A stretch of 64,000 bases of DNA from Hydractinia symbiolongicarpus (Eukaryota > Cnidaria > Hydrozoa > Anthoathecata > Hydractiniidae), in assembly GCF_029227915.1 (NCBI RefSeq), contig NC_079877.1, positions 31,709,851 through 31,773,850 on the forward strand, written 5' to 3'. Position 1 is the first letter of the stretch, and each line of letters opens with the position of its first letter. A program made the position numbers and the translations under genes. This document shows positions 26,376 to 40,557 of the stretch, one piece after another. A model generated the notes under the pieces. That model was not told where the DNA came from, did not search any database, and saw only the letters and a program-made list of their open reading frames with translations.

Positions 26376-29300
26376 AAGCGCTACCACAGCGCCCAGTGTA
26401 ATCGCTGAGTTCCAGCAATCATGTCAAATTAAGAAGAATGTTATTCCTTGGAGAACAATTGGCTCATTTTTCACATTTATAAGGTTACAGTCCAGAATCA
26501 GTTCAATTAACTCCCTCAGTCAATCGTTTCACTGTTAAAAGCGATGCAACCTAGTAATATCCGAATACTATCGCTAAATACATGTTGGTACGAATATGTG
26601 ACGCAACCGTTGTAACTCAAACGGATTTAAGCCGCTATAAAGTCAATGAAATGTAGTTTTTGAAACTGTTCCTATTTGTTCAGCGCGCGCTAACGGCCAG
26701 GATTGGTCCCACAGTAACAAAAGACTTGTTTATCTAAATTTTTAAATAAAGCGCTACCACAGAACCTAATGTAATCGCTGAATTCCAGCAATCATGTCAA
26801 ATTAAGAAGAATGTTATTCCTTGGAGACCGATTGCCTCATTTATCACATTAATAAGGTCACAGTCCAGAATCAGTTCAATTAATTCCCACAGTCAATCGT
26901 TTGACTGTTAAAAGCAATACAACTTAGTAACATTGGAAGAAAAACACTAAATACATGTTGGTACGAATATGTGACGAAACCGTTGTAACTCAAAAGGATT
27001 TACGCCGATAGAAAGTCAATGAAATGTAGTCTTTGGAACTGTTCCTAATTATTCGCGTGTGCTAACAGCCAGGATTGGTCCCACCGTAAGAAAAGTCTTT
27101 TTTATGTAAATTTTTAAATAAAGCGCTAACACAGAGCCTAATGTAATCGCTGAATTCCAGCAATCATGTCAAATTAAGAAGAATGTTATTCCTTGGAGAC
27201 CAATTGGCTCATTTATCACATTTATAAGGTCACACTCCAGAATCAGATCAATTAATTCCCACAGTCAATTGTTTTCCTGTTAAAAGCAATACAACTTAGT
27301 AATATCGGAAGAAAATCACTAAATACATGTGGGGACGAATATGTGACGCAACCGTTGTGACTCAAACGGATTGACACCGTTAGTAAGTCAATGAAATGTA
27401 GATTTTGAAACTGTCTCTATTTCTTCAGCGCAAACCAACGGCTAGGATTGGTCCCACAGTAAAAAATGACTTATTTATCTTAATTTTTAAAAAAAGCGCT
27501 ACTACAGCGCCCAGTGTAATCGCTGAGTTCCAGCAATCATATCAAATTAAGAAGAATGTTATTCCTTGGAGACCAATTGTCTCATTTATCACATTTATGA
27601 GGTCAAAGTCCAAAATCAGTTTAATTAAGTCCCATAGTCAAGCGTTTCACTGTTAAAAGCAGTGCAACCTAGTAATATCCGAATACTATCGCTAAATACA
27701 TGTTGGTATGAATATGTGACGCAGCTGTTGTAACTCAAACAGATTTATACCGCTAGAAAGTCAATGACATGTAGTCTTTGAAGCTGTTCCTATTTATTCA
27801 GCGCGTGCTTACGGCCAGGATTGGTCCCACAGCAAAAAACACTTGTTTATCTAAATTTTTAAATAAAGTGCTGCCACAGAGCCTAGTGAACTCGCTGAAT
27901 TCCAGCAATCATGTCGAATTAAGAAGAATGTTATTCCCTGGAGTCCAATTGGCTCATTTATTACATTTATAAGGTCAAAGACCAGAATCAGGTCAATTAA
28001 GACCCACATTCAATCGTTTCACTCTTAAAAGCGATACAACTTAGTAACATCGGAAAAAAATCATTAAATACATGTTGGTACGACTATATGACGGAACCGT
28101 TGTAACTCACACGGATTGACACCGTTAGAAAGTCATTGAAATGTAGTTTTAAAACTGTCTCTATTTCTTCAGCGCGCGATAACGCCCAAGATTGGTCCCA
28201 CAGTAAGAAAAGACTTATTTATCTAAATTTTTTAATGAAGCGCTACCACAGCGCGCAGTGTAATCGCTGAGTTCCGGCAATCATGTCAAATTAAGAAGAA
28301 TGTTATTTCTTGGAGTCCAGTTGGCTCACTTATCACATTTATAAGGTCACAGCCCAAAGTTAGTTCAATTAAGTTGCACAGTCAATCGTTTCACTGTTAA
28401 AAGCGATATGACTTAGTAATATCGGAAAGATATCACTAAATACATGTTGGTACGAATATGTGACGTAACCGTTGTAACTCAAACAGATTTATACTGCTAG
28501 AAAGTCAATGAAATGTAGTCTCTGAAACTGTTCCTATTTATTCAGCGCGTGCTAACGGCCAGGATTGGTCCCACAGCAAAGAAAGACTTATTTATCTAAA
28601 TTTTTAAATAAAGCGCTACCACAGAGCCTACTGAACTCGCTGAATTCCAGCAATCGTGTCGAATTAAGAAGAATGTTATTCCTTGGAGTCCAATTGGCTC
28701 ATTTACCGCATTTATGAGGTCACAGTCCAGAATCAATTCAATTAAATCCCACAGTCAATCATTTCACTGTTAAAAGCAATACAACTTAGTAATGTCGGAA
28801 GAAAATCACTAAGTACATGTTGGTGCGAATATGTGACGCAACCGTTGCAACTCAAACGGATTAAAACTGTTAGAAAGTCAATGAAATGTAGTTTTTGAAA
28901 CTGTCTCTATTTCTTTAGCGCGAACTAACGACTAGGATTCGACCCACAGTAAAAAATGACATATTTATCTTAATTTTTTAATAAAGCGCTACCACAGAGC
29001 CTAATGAACTCGCTGAATTCCAGCAATCTTGTCGAATTAAGAAGAATGTTATTCCTTGGAGTCCAATTGGCTCATTTACCGCATTTATGAGGTCACAGTC
29101 CAGAATCAATTCAATTAAATCCCACAGTCAATCGCTTCACTGCTAAAAGCCATTCAACTTAGTAATATCGGAAAAAATCACTAAATACATGTTGGTACGA
29201 ATATGTGACGCAACCGTTGTATCTCAAGCGGATTGACACAGTTAGAAAATCAATGAAATGTAGTTCTTGAAACTCTCTCTATTTCTTCAGCGCGAACTAC

Positions 29301-32300
29301 CGGCTAGGATTGGTATCACTGCAAAAAATACCTTATATATCTTATTTTTTTAACAAAGCGCTACCACAGAGCCTAAGGTAATCGCTGAATTCCGGCAATC
29401 ATGTCAAATTAAGAAGAATGTTATTCCTTGGAGACCAATTGGCTCATTTATCACATTTATAATCACAGTCCAGAATCAGTTTAATTAATTTCCACAGTCA
29501 CTCGTTTCACTGGTAAAAGAAATACAACTTAGTAATGTCGGAAGAAAATCACTAAATACATGTTGGTGCGAATATGCGACGCAACCGTTGCAACTCAAAC
29601 GGATTGACACCGTTAGAAAGTCAATGAAATGTAGTTTTTAAAACTGTCTCTATTTCTTCAGCGCGAACGAACGACTAGGATTCGTCCCACAGTAAAAAAT
29701 GACTTATTTATCTTCATTTTTTAGTAAAGCGCTACCACAGAGCCCAGTGTAATCGCTGAGTTCCAGCAATCATGTCAAATTAAGAAGAATCTTATTCCTT
29801 GGAGAACAATTGGCTCATTTATCACACACACAGCGCGCAGTGTAATCGCTGAGTTCCGGCAATCATGTCAAATTAAGAAGAATGTTATTTCTTGGAGTCC
29901 AGTTGGCTCACTGATCACATTTATAAGGTCACAGCCCAAAGTTAGTTCAATTAAGTTGCACAGTCAATCGCTTCACTGTTAAAAGCGATATGACTTAGTA
30001 ATATCGGAAAGATATCACTAAATACATGTTGGTACGAATATGTGACGTAACCGTTGTAATTCAAACAGATTTATACCTCTAGAAAGTCAATGAAATGTAG
30101 TCTCTGAAGCTGTTCCTATTTATTCAGCGCGTGCTAACGGCCAGGATTGATCCCACAGCAAAGAAAGACTTATTTATACAAAATCTTTAAATAAAGCGCT
30201 ACCACAGAGCCTAATGAACTCGCTGAATTCCAGCAATCTTGTCGAATTAAGAAGAATGTTATTCCTTGGAGTCCAATTGGCTCATTTACCGCATTTATGA
30301 GGTCACAGTCCAGAATCAATTCAATTAAATCCCACAGTCAATCGCTTCACTGCTAAAAGCCATTCAACTTAGTAATATCGGAAAAAATCACTAAATACAT
30401 GTTGGTACGAATATGTGACGCAACCGTTGTAACTCAAGCGGATTGACACAGTTAGAAAATCAATGAAATGTAGTTCTTGAAACTCTCTCTATTTCTTCAG
30501 CGCGAACTACCGGCTAGGATTGGTCCGACAGTTAAAAAATGACTTATTTATCTTAATTTTTTAATAAAGCGCTACCACAGCGCCCAGTGTAATCGCTGAG
30601 TTCCAGCAATCATGTCAAATTAAGAAGAATGTTGCTTCTTGTAGACAAACTGCCTCATTTATCACATTTAAAAGGTCAAAGTCCAAAATCAGTTCAAATA
30701 AGTCCCACAGTCAAACGTTTCACTGTTAAAAGCGATGCAACCTAGTAATATCCGAATAATATCGCTAAATACATGTTGGTACGAATATGTGACGCAACCG
30801 TTGTAACTCAAACGGATTAACGCCGGTAGAAAGTCAATGAAATGTAGTCTTTGGAACTGTTCCTATTTGTTCAGTGTGTGCTAACGGCCAGGATTGGTCC
30901 CACAGTAAGAAAAGTCTTATTTATCTAAATTTTTTAATAAAGCGCTACCACAGAGCCTAATGTAGCCGCAGAATTCCAGCAATCATGTCAAATTAAGAAG
31001 AATGTTATTCCTTGGAGACCAATTGGCTTATTTATCACATTTAAAAGGTCACATTCCAGAAGCCGATCAATTAACTCCCACAGTTAATCGTTTCACTGTT
31101 AAAAGCAATACAACTTAGTAATATCGGAAAAAAATCACTAAATACATGTTGATACGAATATGTGACGCAACCGTTGTAACTCAAACGGATTGACACCGTT
31201 AGTAAGTCAATGAAATGTAGTTTTTGAAACTGTCTCTATTTCTTCAGCGCAAACTAACGGCTAGGATTAGTCCGACAGTAAAAAATAACTTATTTATCTT
31301 AATTTTTTAATAAAGCGCTACCACAGCGCCCAGTGTAATCGCTGAGTTTCAGCAATCATTTTAAATTGAGAAAAATGTTATTCCTTGGAGACCAATTGGC
31401 TTATTTATGACATTTATAAGGTCACAGTCCAGAATCAGTTCAATTAATTCCCACAGTCAATCGTTACACTATTAAAAGCAATACAACTTAGTAATATCGG
31501 AAGAAAATCACTAAATACATGTTGGTACGAATATGTGACGCAACCGTTGTAACTCAAACGGATTGACACCGTTAGAAAGTCAATGAAATGTAGTTTTTGA
31601 AACCGTCGCTATTTCTTTAGCGCGCAAAAACGGCTAGGATTGGTCCCACAGTAAAAAATGACTTATTTACCTAAATTTTTAAATAAAGGGCTACCACAAA
31701 GTGGAATGTAATCGCTGAATTCCAGCAATTATGTCAAATTAAGAAGAATGTTATTCCTTGGAGACCAATTGCCTCATTTATCACATTAATAAGGTCACAG
31801 TCCAGAATCAGTTCAATTAATTCCCACAGTCAATCGTTTCACTGTTAAAAGCCATCAAACTTAGTAATATCGGAAAAAATCACTAAATACATGTTGGTAC
31901 GAATATGTGACGCAACCGTTGTAACTCAAACGGATTGACACAGTTAGAAAATCAATGAAATGTAGTTCTTGAAACTCTCTCTATTTCTTCAGCGCGAACT
32001 ACTGGCTAGGATTGGTCCGACAGTTAAAAAATGACTTATTTATCTTATTTTTTTAATAAAGCGCTACCACAGCGCCCAGTGTAATCGCTGAGTTCCAGCA
32101 ATCATGTCAAATTAAGAAGAATGTTACTTCTTGTAGTCAAACTGCCTCATTTATCACATTTAAAAGGTCAAAGTCCAAAATCAGTTCAAATAAGTCCCAC
32201 AGTCAAACGTTTCACTGTTAAAAGCGATGCAACCTAGTAATATCCGAATAATATCGCCAAATACATGTTGGTACGAATATGTGACGCAACCGTTGTAACT

Positions 32301-35042
32301 CAAACGGATTAACGCCAGTATAAAGTCAATGAAATGTAGTCTTTGAAACTGTTCCTATTTGTTCAGCGTGTGTTAACGGCCAGGATTGGTCCCACAGTAA
32401 GAAAAGTCTTATTTATCTAAATTTTTAAGTAAAGCGCTACCACAGAGCCTAATGTAGCCGCAGAATTCCAGCAATCATGTCAAATTAAGAAGAATGTTAT
32501 TCCTTGGAGACCAATTGGCTCATTTATCACATTTAAAAGGTCACATTCCAGAATCCGATCAATTAATTCCCACAGTCAATCGTTACACTATTAAAAGCAA
32601 TACAACTTAGTAATATCGGAAGAAAATCACTAAATACATGTTGGTACGAATATATGACGCAGCCGTTGTAACTCAAACGGATTGAAACCGTTAGAAAGTC
32701 AATGAAATGTAGTTTTTGAAACCGTTGCTATTTCTTTAGCGCGCGAAAACGGCTAGGATTGGTCCCACAGTAAAGAATGACTTATGTACCTAAATTTTTA
32801 AATGAAGCGCTACCACAGCGCGCAGTGTAATCGCTGAGTTCCGGCAATCATGTCAAATTAAGAAGAATGTTATTCCTTGGAGACCAATTGCCTCATTTAT
32901 CACATTAATAAGGTCACAGTCCAGAATCAGTTCAATTAATTCCCACAGTCAATCGTTTCACTGTTAAAAGCAATGCAACTTAGTATTGTCGGAAGAAAAT
33001 CGCTAAATACATGTTGGTACGAATATGTGACGCAACCGTTGTAACTCAAACGGATTGACACCGTTAGAAAGTCAAAGAAATGTAGATTTTGAAACTGCCT
33101 CTATTTCTTCAGCGCGCGAAAACGGCTAGGATTGGTCCCACAGCAAAGAAAGACTTATTTATCTAATTTTTAAATAAAGCGCTACCACAGAGCCTACTGA
33201 ACTCGCTGAATTCCAGCAATCGTGTCGAATTAAGAAGAATGATATTCCTTGGAGACCAATTGGCTCATTTATCACATTTAAAAGGTCACATTCCAGAATC
33301 CGATCAATTAACTCCCACAGTTAATCGTTTCACTGTTAAAAGCAATACAACTTAGTAATATCGGAAAAAATTCACTTAATACATGTTGATACAAATATGT
33401 GACGCAACCGTTGTAACTCAAACGGATTGACACCGTTAGTAAGTCAATGAAATGTAGTTTTTGAAACTGTCTCTATTTCTTCAGCGCAAACTAACGGCTA
33501 GGATTAGTCCGACAGTAAAAAATAACTTATTTATCTTAAGTTTTTAATAAAGCGCTACCACAGCGCCCAGTGTAATCGCTGAGTTTCAGCAATCATTTTA
33601 AATTGAGAAAAATGCTATTCCTTGGAGACCAATTGGCTTATTTATGACATTTATAAGGTCACAGTCCAGAATCAGTTCAATTATTTCCCACAGTCAATCG
33701 TTACACTATTAAAAGCAATACAACTTAGTAATATCGGAAGAAAATCATTAAATACATGTTGGTACGAATATGTGACGCAACCGTTGCAACTCAAACAGAT
33801 TGACACCGTTAGAAAGTCAATGAAATGTAGTTTTTGAAACCGTCGCTATTTCTTTAGCGCGCGCAAACGGCTAGGATTGATCCCACAGTAAAAAATGACT
33901 TATTTACCTAAATTTTTAAATGAAGCGCTACCACAGCGCGCAGTGTAATCGCTGAGTTCCGGCAATCATGTCAAATTAAGAAGAATGTTATTTCTTGGAG
34001 TCCAGTTGGCTCACTTATCACATTTATAAGGTCACAGCCAAAAGTTAGTTCAATTAAGTTGCACAGTCAATCGTTTCACTGTTAAAAGCGATATGACTTA
34101 GTAATATCGGAAAGATATCACTAAATACATGTTGGTACGAATATGTGACGTAACCGTTGTAACTCAAACGGATTGACACCGTTAGAAAATCAATGAAATG
34201 TAGTTCTTCAAACTCTCTCTATTTCTTCAGCGCGAACTACTGGCTAGGATTGGTCCGATAGTTAAAAAATGACTTATTTATCTTATTTTTTTAATAAAGC
34301 GCTACCACAGCGCCCAGTGTAATCGCTGAGTTCCAGCAATCATGTCAAATTAAGAAGAATGTTACTTCTTGTAGTCAAACTGCCTCATTTATCACATTTA
34401 AAAGGTCAAAGTCCAAAATCAGTTCAAATAAGTCCCACAGTCAAACGTTTCACTGTTAAAAGCGATGCAACCTAGTAATATCCGAATAATATCGCCAAAT
34501 ACATGTTGGTACGAATATGTGACGCAACCGTTGTAACTCAAACGGATTAACGCCAGTATAAAGTCAATGAAATGTAGTCTTTGAAACTGTTCCTATTTGT
34601 TCAGCGTGTGTTAACGGCCAGGATTGGTCCCACAGTAAGAAAAGTCTTATTTATCTAAATTTTTAAGTAAAGCGCTACCACAGAGCCTAATGTAGCCGCA
34701 GAATTCCAGCAATCATGTCAAATTAAGAAGAATGTTATTCCTTGGAGACCAATTGGCTCATTTATCACATTTAAAAGGTCACATTCCAGAATTCGATCAA
34801 TTAATTCCCACAGTCAATCGTTACACTATTAAAAGCAATACAACTTAGTAATATCGGAAGAAAATCACTAAATACATGTTGGTACGAATATGTGACGCAG
34901 CCGTTGTAACTCAAACGGATTGAAACTGTTAGAATGTCAATGAAATGTAGTTTTTGAAACCGTTGCTATTTCTTTAGCGCGCGAAAACGGCTAGGATTGG
35001 TGCCACAGTAAAGAATGACTTATGTACCTAAATTTTTAAATG
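26376..35042 (+). repeat. 8,667-bp block, copy 1
   Basis: Directly followed by a second copy at a constant offset of 8,667 bp. Only a handful of single-base differences were seen, for example CGCCCAAGAT (~28,191) against CGCCCAGGAT, AAATAAAGGG (~31,682) against AAATTAAGGG, AGAAAGTCAATG (~33,811) against AGAAATTCAATG, and ACATGTTGG (~34,501) against ACAAGTTGG. The length is not a whole number of monomers: it is 24 monomers minus ~278 bp, explained by an internal deletion near 29,826 and a 3-bp deletion at ~29,461. Confidence 0.9.
29814..29906 (+). repeat. Truncated 93-bp monomer remnant (copy 1)
   Basis: CTCATTTATCAC is followed within a few bases by ACACACAGCGCGCAGTG, which normally sits ~290 bp further on. 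About 280 bp of a monomer is missing. The junction falls in a short CACACACA stretch, consistent with microhomology between TATCACA on the left and CCACAGCG on the right. The next monomer begins only 93 bp after this one. It is one of just two such events in the window, and both are the same event duplicated. Confidence 0.9.
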
Positions 35043-38000
35043 AAGCGCTACCACAGCGCCCAGTGTAATCGCTGAGTTCCAGCAATCATGTCAAATTAAG
35101 AAGAATGTTATTCCTTGGAGAACAATTGGCTCATTTTTCACATTTATAAGGTTACAGTCCAGAATCAGTTCAATTAACTCCCTCAGTCAATCGTTTCACT
35201 GTTAAAAGCGATGCAACCTAGTAATATCCGAATACTATCGCTAAATACATGTTGGTACGAATATGTGACGCAACCGTTGTAACTCAAACGGATTTAAGCC
35301 GCTATAAAGTCAATGAAATGTAGTTTTTGAAACTGTTCCTATTTGTTCAGCGCGCGCTAACGGCCAGGATTGGTCCCACAGTAACAAAAGACTTGTTTAT
35401 CTAAATTTTTAAATAAAGCGCTACCACAGAACCTAATGTAATCGCTGAATTCCAGCAATCATGTCAAATTAAGAAGAATGTTATTCCTTGGAGACCGATT
35501 GCCTCATTTATCACATTAATAAGGTCACAGTCCAGAATCAGTTCAATTAATTCCCACAGTCAATCGTTTGACTGTTAAAAGCAATACAACTTAGTAACAT
35601 TGGAAGAAAAACACTAAATACATGTTGGTACGAATATGTGACGAAACCGTTGTAACTCAAAAGGATTTACGCCGATAGAAAGTCAATGAAATGTAGTCTT
35701 TGGAACTGTTCCTAATTATTCGCGTGTGCTAACAGCCAGGATTGGTCCCACCGTAAGAAAAGTCTTTTTTATGTAAATTTTTAAATAAAGCGCTAACACA
35801 GAGCCTAATGTAATCGCTGAATTCCAGCAATCATGTCAAATTAAGAAGAATGTTATTCCTTGGAGACCAATTGGCTCATTTATCACATTTATAAGGTCAC
35901 ACTCCAGAATCAGATCAATTAATTCCCACAGTCAATTGTTTTCCTGTTAAAAGCAATACAACTTAGTAATATCGGAAGAAAATCACTAAATACATGTGGG
36001 GACGAATATGTGACGCAACCGTTGTGACTCAAACGGATTGACACCGTTAGTAAGTCAATGAAATGTAGATTTTGAAACTGTCTCTATTTCTTCAGCGCAA
36101 ACCAACGGCTAGGATTGGTCCCACAGTAAAAAATGACTTATTTATCTTAATTTTTAAAAAAAGCGCTACTACAGCGCCCAGTGTAATCGCTGAGTTCCAG
36201 CAATCATATCAAATTAAGAAGAATGTTATTCCTTGGAGACCAATTGTCTCATTTATCACATTTATGAGGTCAAAGTCCAAAATCAGTTTAATTAAGTCCC
36301 ATAGTCAAGCGTTTCACTGTTAAAAGCAGTGCAACCTAGTAATATCCGAATACTATCGCTAAATACATGTTGGTATGAATATGTGACGCAGCTGTTGTAA
36401 CTCAAACAGATTTATACCGCTAGAAAGTCAATGACATGTAGTCTTTGAAGCTGTTCCTATTTATTCAGCGCGTGCTTACGGCCAGGATTGGTCCCACAGC
36501 AAAAAACACTTGTTTATCTAAATTTTTAAATAAAGTGCTGCCACAGAGCCTAGTGAACTCGCTGAATTCCAGCAATCATGTCGAATTAAGAAGAATGTTA
36601 TTCCCTGGAGTCCAATTGGCTCATTTATTACATTTATAAGGTCAAAGACCAGAATCAGGTCAATTAAGACCCACATTCAATCGTTTCACTCTTAAAAGCG
36701 ATACAACTTAGTAACATCGGAAAAAAATCATTAAATACATGTTGGTACGACTATATGACGGAACCGTTGTAACTCACACGGATTGACACCGTTAGAAAGT
36801 CATTGAAATGTAGTTTTAAAACTGTCTCTATTTCTTCAGCGCGCGATAACGCCCAGGATTGGTCCCACAGTAAGAAAAGACTTATTTATCTAAATTTTTT
36901 AATGAAGCGCTACCACAGCGCGCAGTGTAATCGCTGAGTTCCGGCAATCATGTCAAATTAAGAAGAATGTTATTTCTTGGAGTCCAGTTGGCTCACTTAT
37001 CACATTTATAAGGTCACAGCCCAAAGTTAGTTCAATTAAGTTGCACAGTCAATCGTTTCACTGTTAAAAGCGATATGACTTAGTAATATCGGAAAGATAT
37101 CACTAAATACATGTTGGTACGAATATGTGACGTAACCGTTGTAACTCAAACAGATTTATACTGCTAGAAAGTCAATGAAATGTAGTCTCTGAAACTGTTC
37201 CTATTTATTCAGCGCGTGCTAACGGCCAGGATTGGTCCCACAGCAAAGAAAGACTTATTTATCTAAATTTTTAAATAAAGCGCTACCACAGAGCCTACTG
37301 AACTCGCTGAATTCCAGCAATCGTGTCGAATTAAGAAGAATGTTATTCCTTGGAGTCCAATTGGCTCATTTACCGCATTTATGAGGTCACAGTCCAGAAT
37401 CAATTCAATTAAATCCCACAGTCAATCATTTCACTGTTAAAAGCAATACAACTTAGTAATGTCGGAAGAAAATCACTAAGTACATGTTGGTGCGAATATG
37501 TGACGCAACCGTTGCAACTCAAACGGATTAAAACTGTTAGAAAGTCAATGAAATGTAGTTTTTGAAACTGTCTCTATTTCTTTAGCGCGAACTAACGACT
37601 AGGATTCGACCCACAGTAAAAAATGACATATTTATCTTAATTTTTTAATAAAGCGCTACCACAGAGCCTAATGAACTCGCTGAATTCCAGCAATCTTGTC
37701 GAATTAAGAAGAATGTTATTCCTTGGAGTCCAATTGGCTCATTTACCGCATTTATGAGGTCACAGTCCAGAATCAATTCAATTAAATCCCACAGTCAATC
37801 GCTTCACTGCTAAAAGCCATTCAACTTAGTAATATCGGAAAAAATCACTAAATACATGTTGGTACGAATATGTGACGCAACCGTTGTATCTCAAGCGGAT
37901 TGACACAGTTAGAAAATCAATGAAATGTAGTTCTTGAAACTCTCTCTATTTCTTCAGCGCGAACTACCGGCTAGGATTGGTATCACTGCAAAAAATACCT

Positions 38001-38480
38001 TATATATCTTATTTTTTTAACAAAGCGCTACCACAGAGCCTAAGGTAATCGCTGAATTCCGGCAATCATGTCAAATTAAGAAGAATGTTATTCCTTGGAG
38101 ACCAATTGGCTCATTTATCACATTTATAATCACAGTCCAGAATCAGTTTAATTAATTTCCACAGTCACTCGTTTCACTGGTAAAAGAAATACAACTTAGT
38201 AATGTCGGAAGAAAATCACTAAATACATGTTGGTGCGAATATGCGACGCAACCGTTGCAACTCAAACGGATTGACACCGTTAGAAAGTCAATGAAATGTA
38301 GTTTTTAAAACTGTCTCTATTTCTTCAGCGCGAACGAACGACTAGGATTCGTCCCACAGTAAAAAATGACTTATTTATCTTCATTTTTTAGTAAAGCGCT
38401 ACCACAGAGCCCAGTGTAATCGCTGAGTTCCAGCAATCATGTCAAATTAAGAAGAATCTTATTCCTTGGAGAACAATTGG

Positions 38481-38573
38481 CTCATTTATCACACACACAG
38501 CGCGCAGTGTAATCGCTGAGTTCCGGCAATCATGTCAAATTAAGAAGAATGTTATTTCTTGGAGTCCAGTTGG
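38481..38573 (+). repeat. Truncated 93-bp monomer remnant (copy 2)
   Basis: Identical to the remnant at 29,814, exactly 8,667 bp downstream, with the same CACACACA junction. It shows that the deletion happened before the 8,667-bp block was duplicated. Confidence 0.9.
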
Positions 38574-40557
38574 CTCACTGATCACATTTATAAGGTCACA
38601 GCCCAAAGTTAGTTCAATTAAGTTGCACAGTCAATCGCTTCACTGTTAAAAGCGATATGACTTAGTAATATCGGAAAGATATCACTAAATACATGTTGGT
38701 ACGAATATGTGACGTAACCGTTGTAATTCAAACAGATTTATACCTCTAGAAAGTCAATGAAATGTAGTCTCTGAAGCTGTTCCTATTTATTCAGCGCGTG
38801 CTAACGGCCAGGATTGATCCCACAGCAAAGAAAGACTTATTTATACAAAATCTTTAAATAAAGCGCTACCACAGAGCCTAATGAACTCGCTGAATTCCAG
38901 CAATCTTGTCGAATTAAGAAGAATGTTATTCCTTGGAGTCCAATTGGCTCATTTACCGCATTTATGAGGTCACAGTCCAGAATCAATTCAATTAAATCCC
39001 ACAGTCAATCGCTTCACTGCTAAAAGCCATTCAACTTAGTAATATCGGAAAAAATCACTAAATACATGTTGGTACGAATATGTGACGCAACCGTTGTAAC
39101 TCAAGCGGATTGACACAGTTAGAAAATCAATGAAATGTAGTTCTTGAAACTCTCTCTATTTCTTCAGCGCGAACTACCGGCTAGGATTGGTCCGACAGTT
39201 AAAAAATGACTTATTTATCTTAATTTTTTAATAAAGCGCTACCACAGCGCCCAGTGTAATCGCTGAGTTCCAGCAATCATGTCAAATTAAGAAGAATGTT
39301 GCTTCTTGTAGACAAACTGCCTCATTTATCACATTTAAAAGGTCAAAGTCCAAAATCAGTTCAAATAAGTCCCACAGTCAAACGTTTCACTGTTAAAAGC
39401 GATGCAACCTAGTAATATCCGAATAATATCGCTAAATACATGTTGGTACGAATATGTGACGCAACCGTTGTAACTCAAACGGATTAACGCCGGTAGAAAG
39501 TCAATGAAATGTAGTCTTTGGAACTGTTCCTATTTGTTCAGTGTGTGCTAACGGCCAGGATTGGTCCCACAGTAAGAAAAGTCTTATTTATCTAAATTTT
39601 TTAATAAAGCGCTACCACAGAGCCTAATGTAGCCGCAGAATTCCAGCAATCATGTCAAATTAAGAAGAATGTTATTCCTTGGAGACCAATTGGCTTATTT
39701 ATCACATTTAAAAGGTCACATTCCAGAAGCCGATCAATTAACTCCCACAGTTAATCGTTTCACTGTTAAAAGCAATACAACTTAGTAATATCGGAAAAAA
39801 ATCACTAAATACATGTTGATACGAATATGTGACGCAACCGTTGTAACTCAAACGGATTGACACCGTTAGTAAGTCAATGAAATGTAGTTTTTGAAACTGT
39901 CTCTATTTCTTCAGCGCAAACTAACGGCTAGGATTAGTCCGACAGTAAAAAATAACTTATTTATCTTAATTTTTTAATAAAGCGCTACCACAGCGCCCAG
40001 TGTAATCGCTGAGTTTCAGCAATCATTTTAAATTGAGAAAAATGTTATTCCTTGGAGACCAATTGGCTTATTTATGACATTTATAAGGTCACAGTCCAGA
40101 ATCAGTTCAATTAATTCCCACAGTCAATCGTTACACTATTAAAAGCAATACAACTTAGTAATATCGGAAGAAAATCACTAAATACATGTTGGTACGAATA
40201 TGTGACGCAACCGTTGTAACTCAAACGGATTGACACCGTTAGAAAGTCAATGAAATGTAGTTTTTGAAACCGTCGCTATTTCTTTAGCGCGCAAAAACGG
40301 CTAGGATTGGTCCCACAGTAAAAAATGACTTATTTACCTAAATTTTTAAATTAAGGGCTACCACAAAGTGGAATGTAATCGCTGAATTCCAGCAATTATG
40401 TCAAATTAAGAAGAATGTTATTCCTTGGAGACCAATTGCCTCATTTATCACATTAATAAGGTCACAGTCCAGAATCAGTTCAATTAATTCCCACAGTCAA
40501 TCGTTTCACTGTTAAAAGCCATCAAACTTAGTAATATCGGAAAAAATCACTAAATAC

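Noticed and set aside
27405-27656. 83-codon open frame, repeated at 36,072
   Set aside because: It also starts at TTG within a monomer and is created by the local base changes GCGCAAACC and AAAAAAAGCGC. The second copy is simply the 8,667-bp block duplicate.
33622-33837. 71-codon open frame, repeated at 42,289 and 44,527
   Set aside because: TTG start, low-complexity satellite translation, and amino-acid changes between copies are the same random base changes seen outside the frame. No sign of selection for coding.
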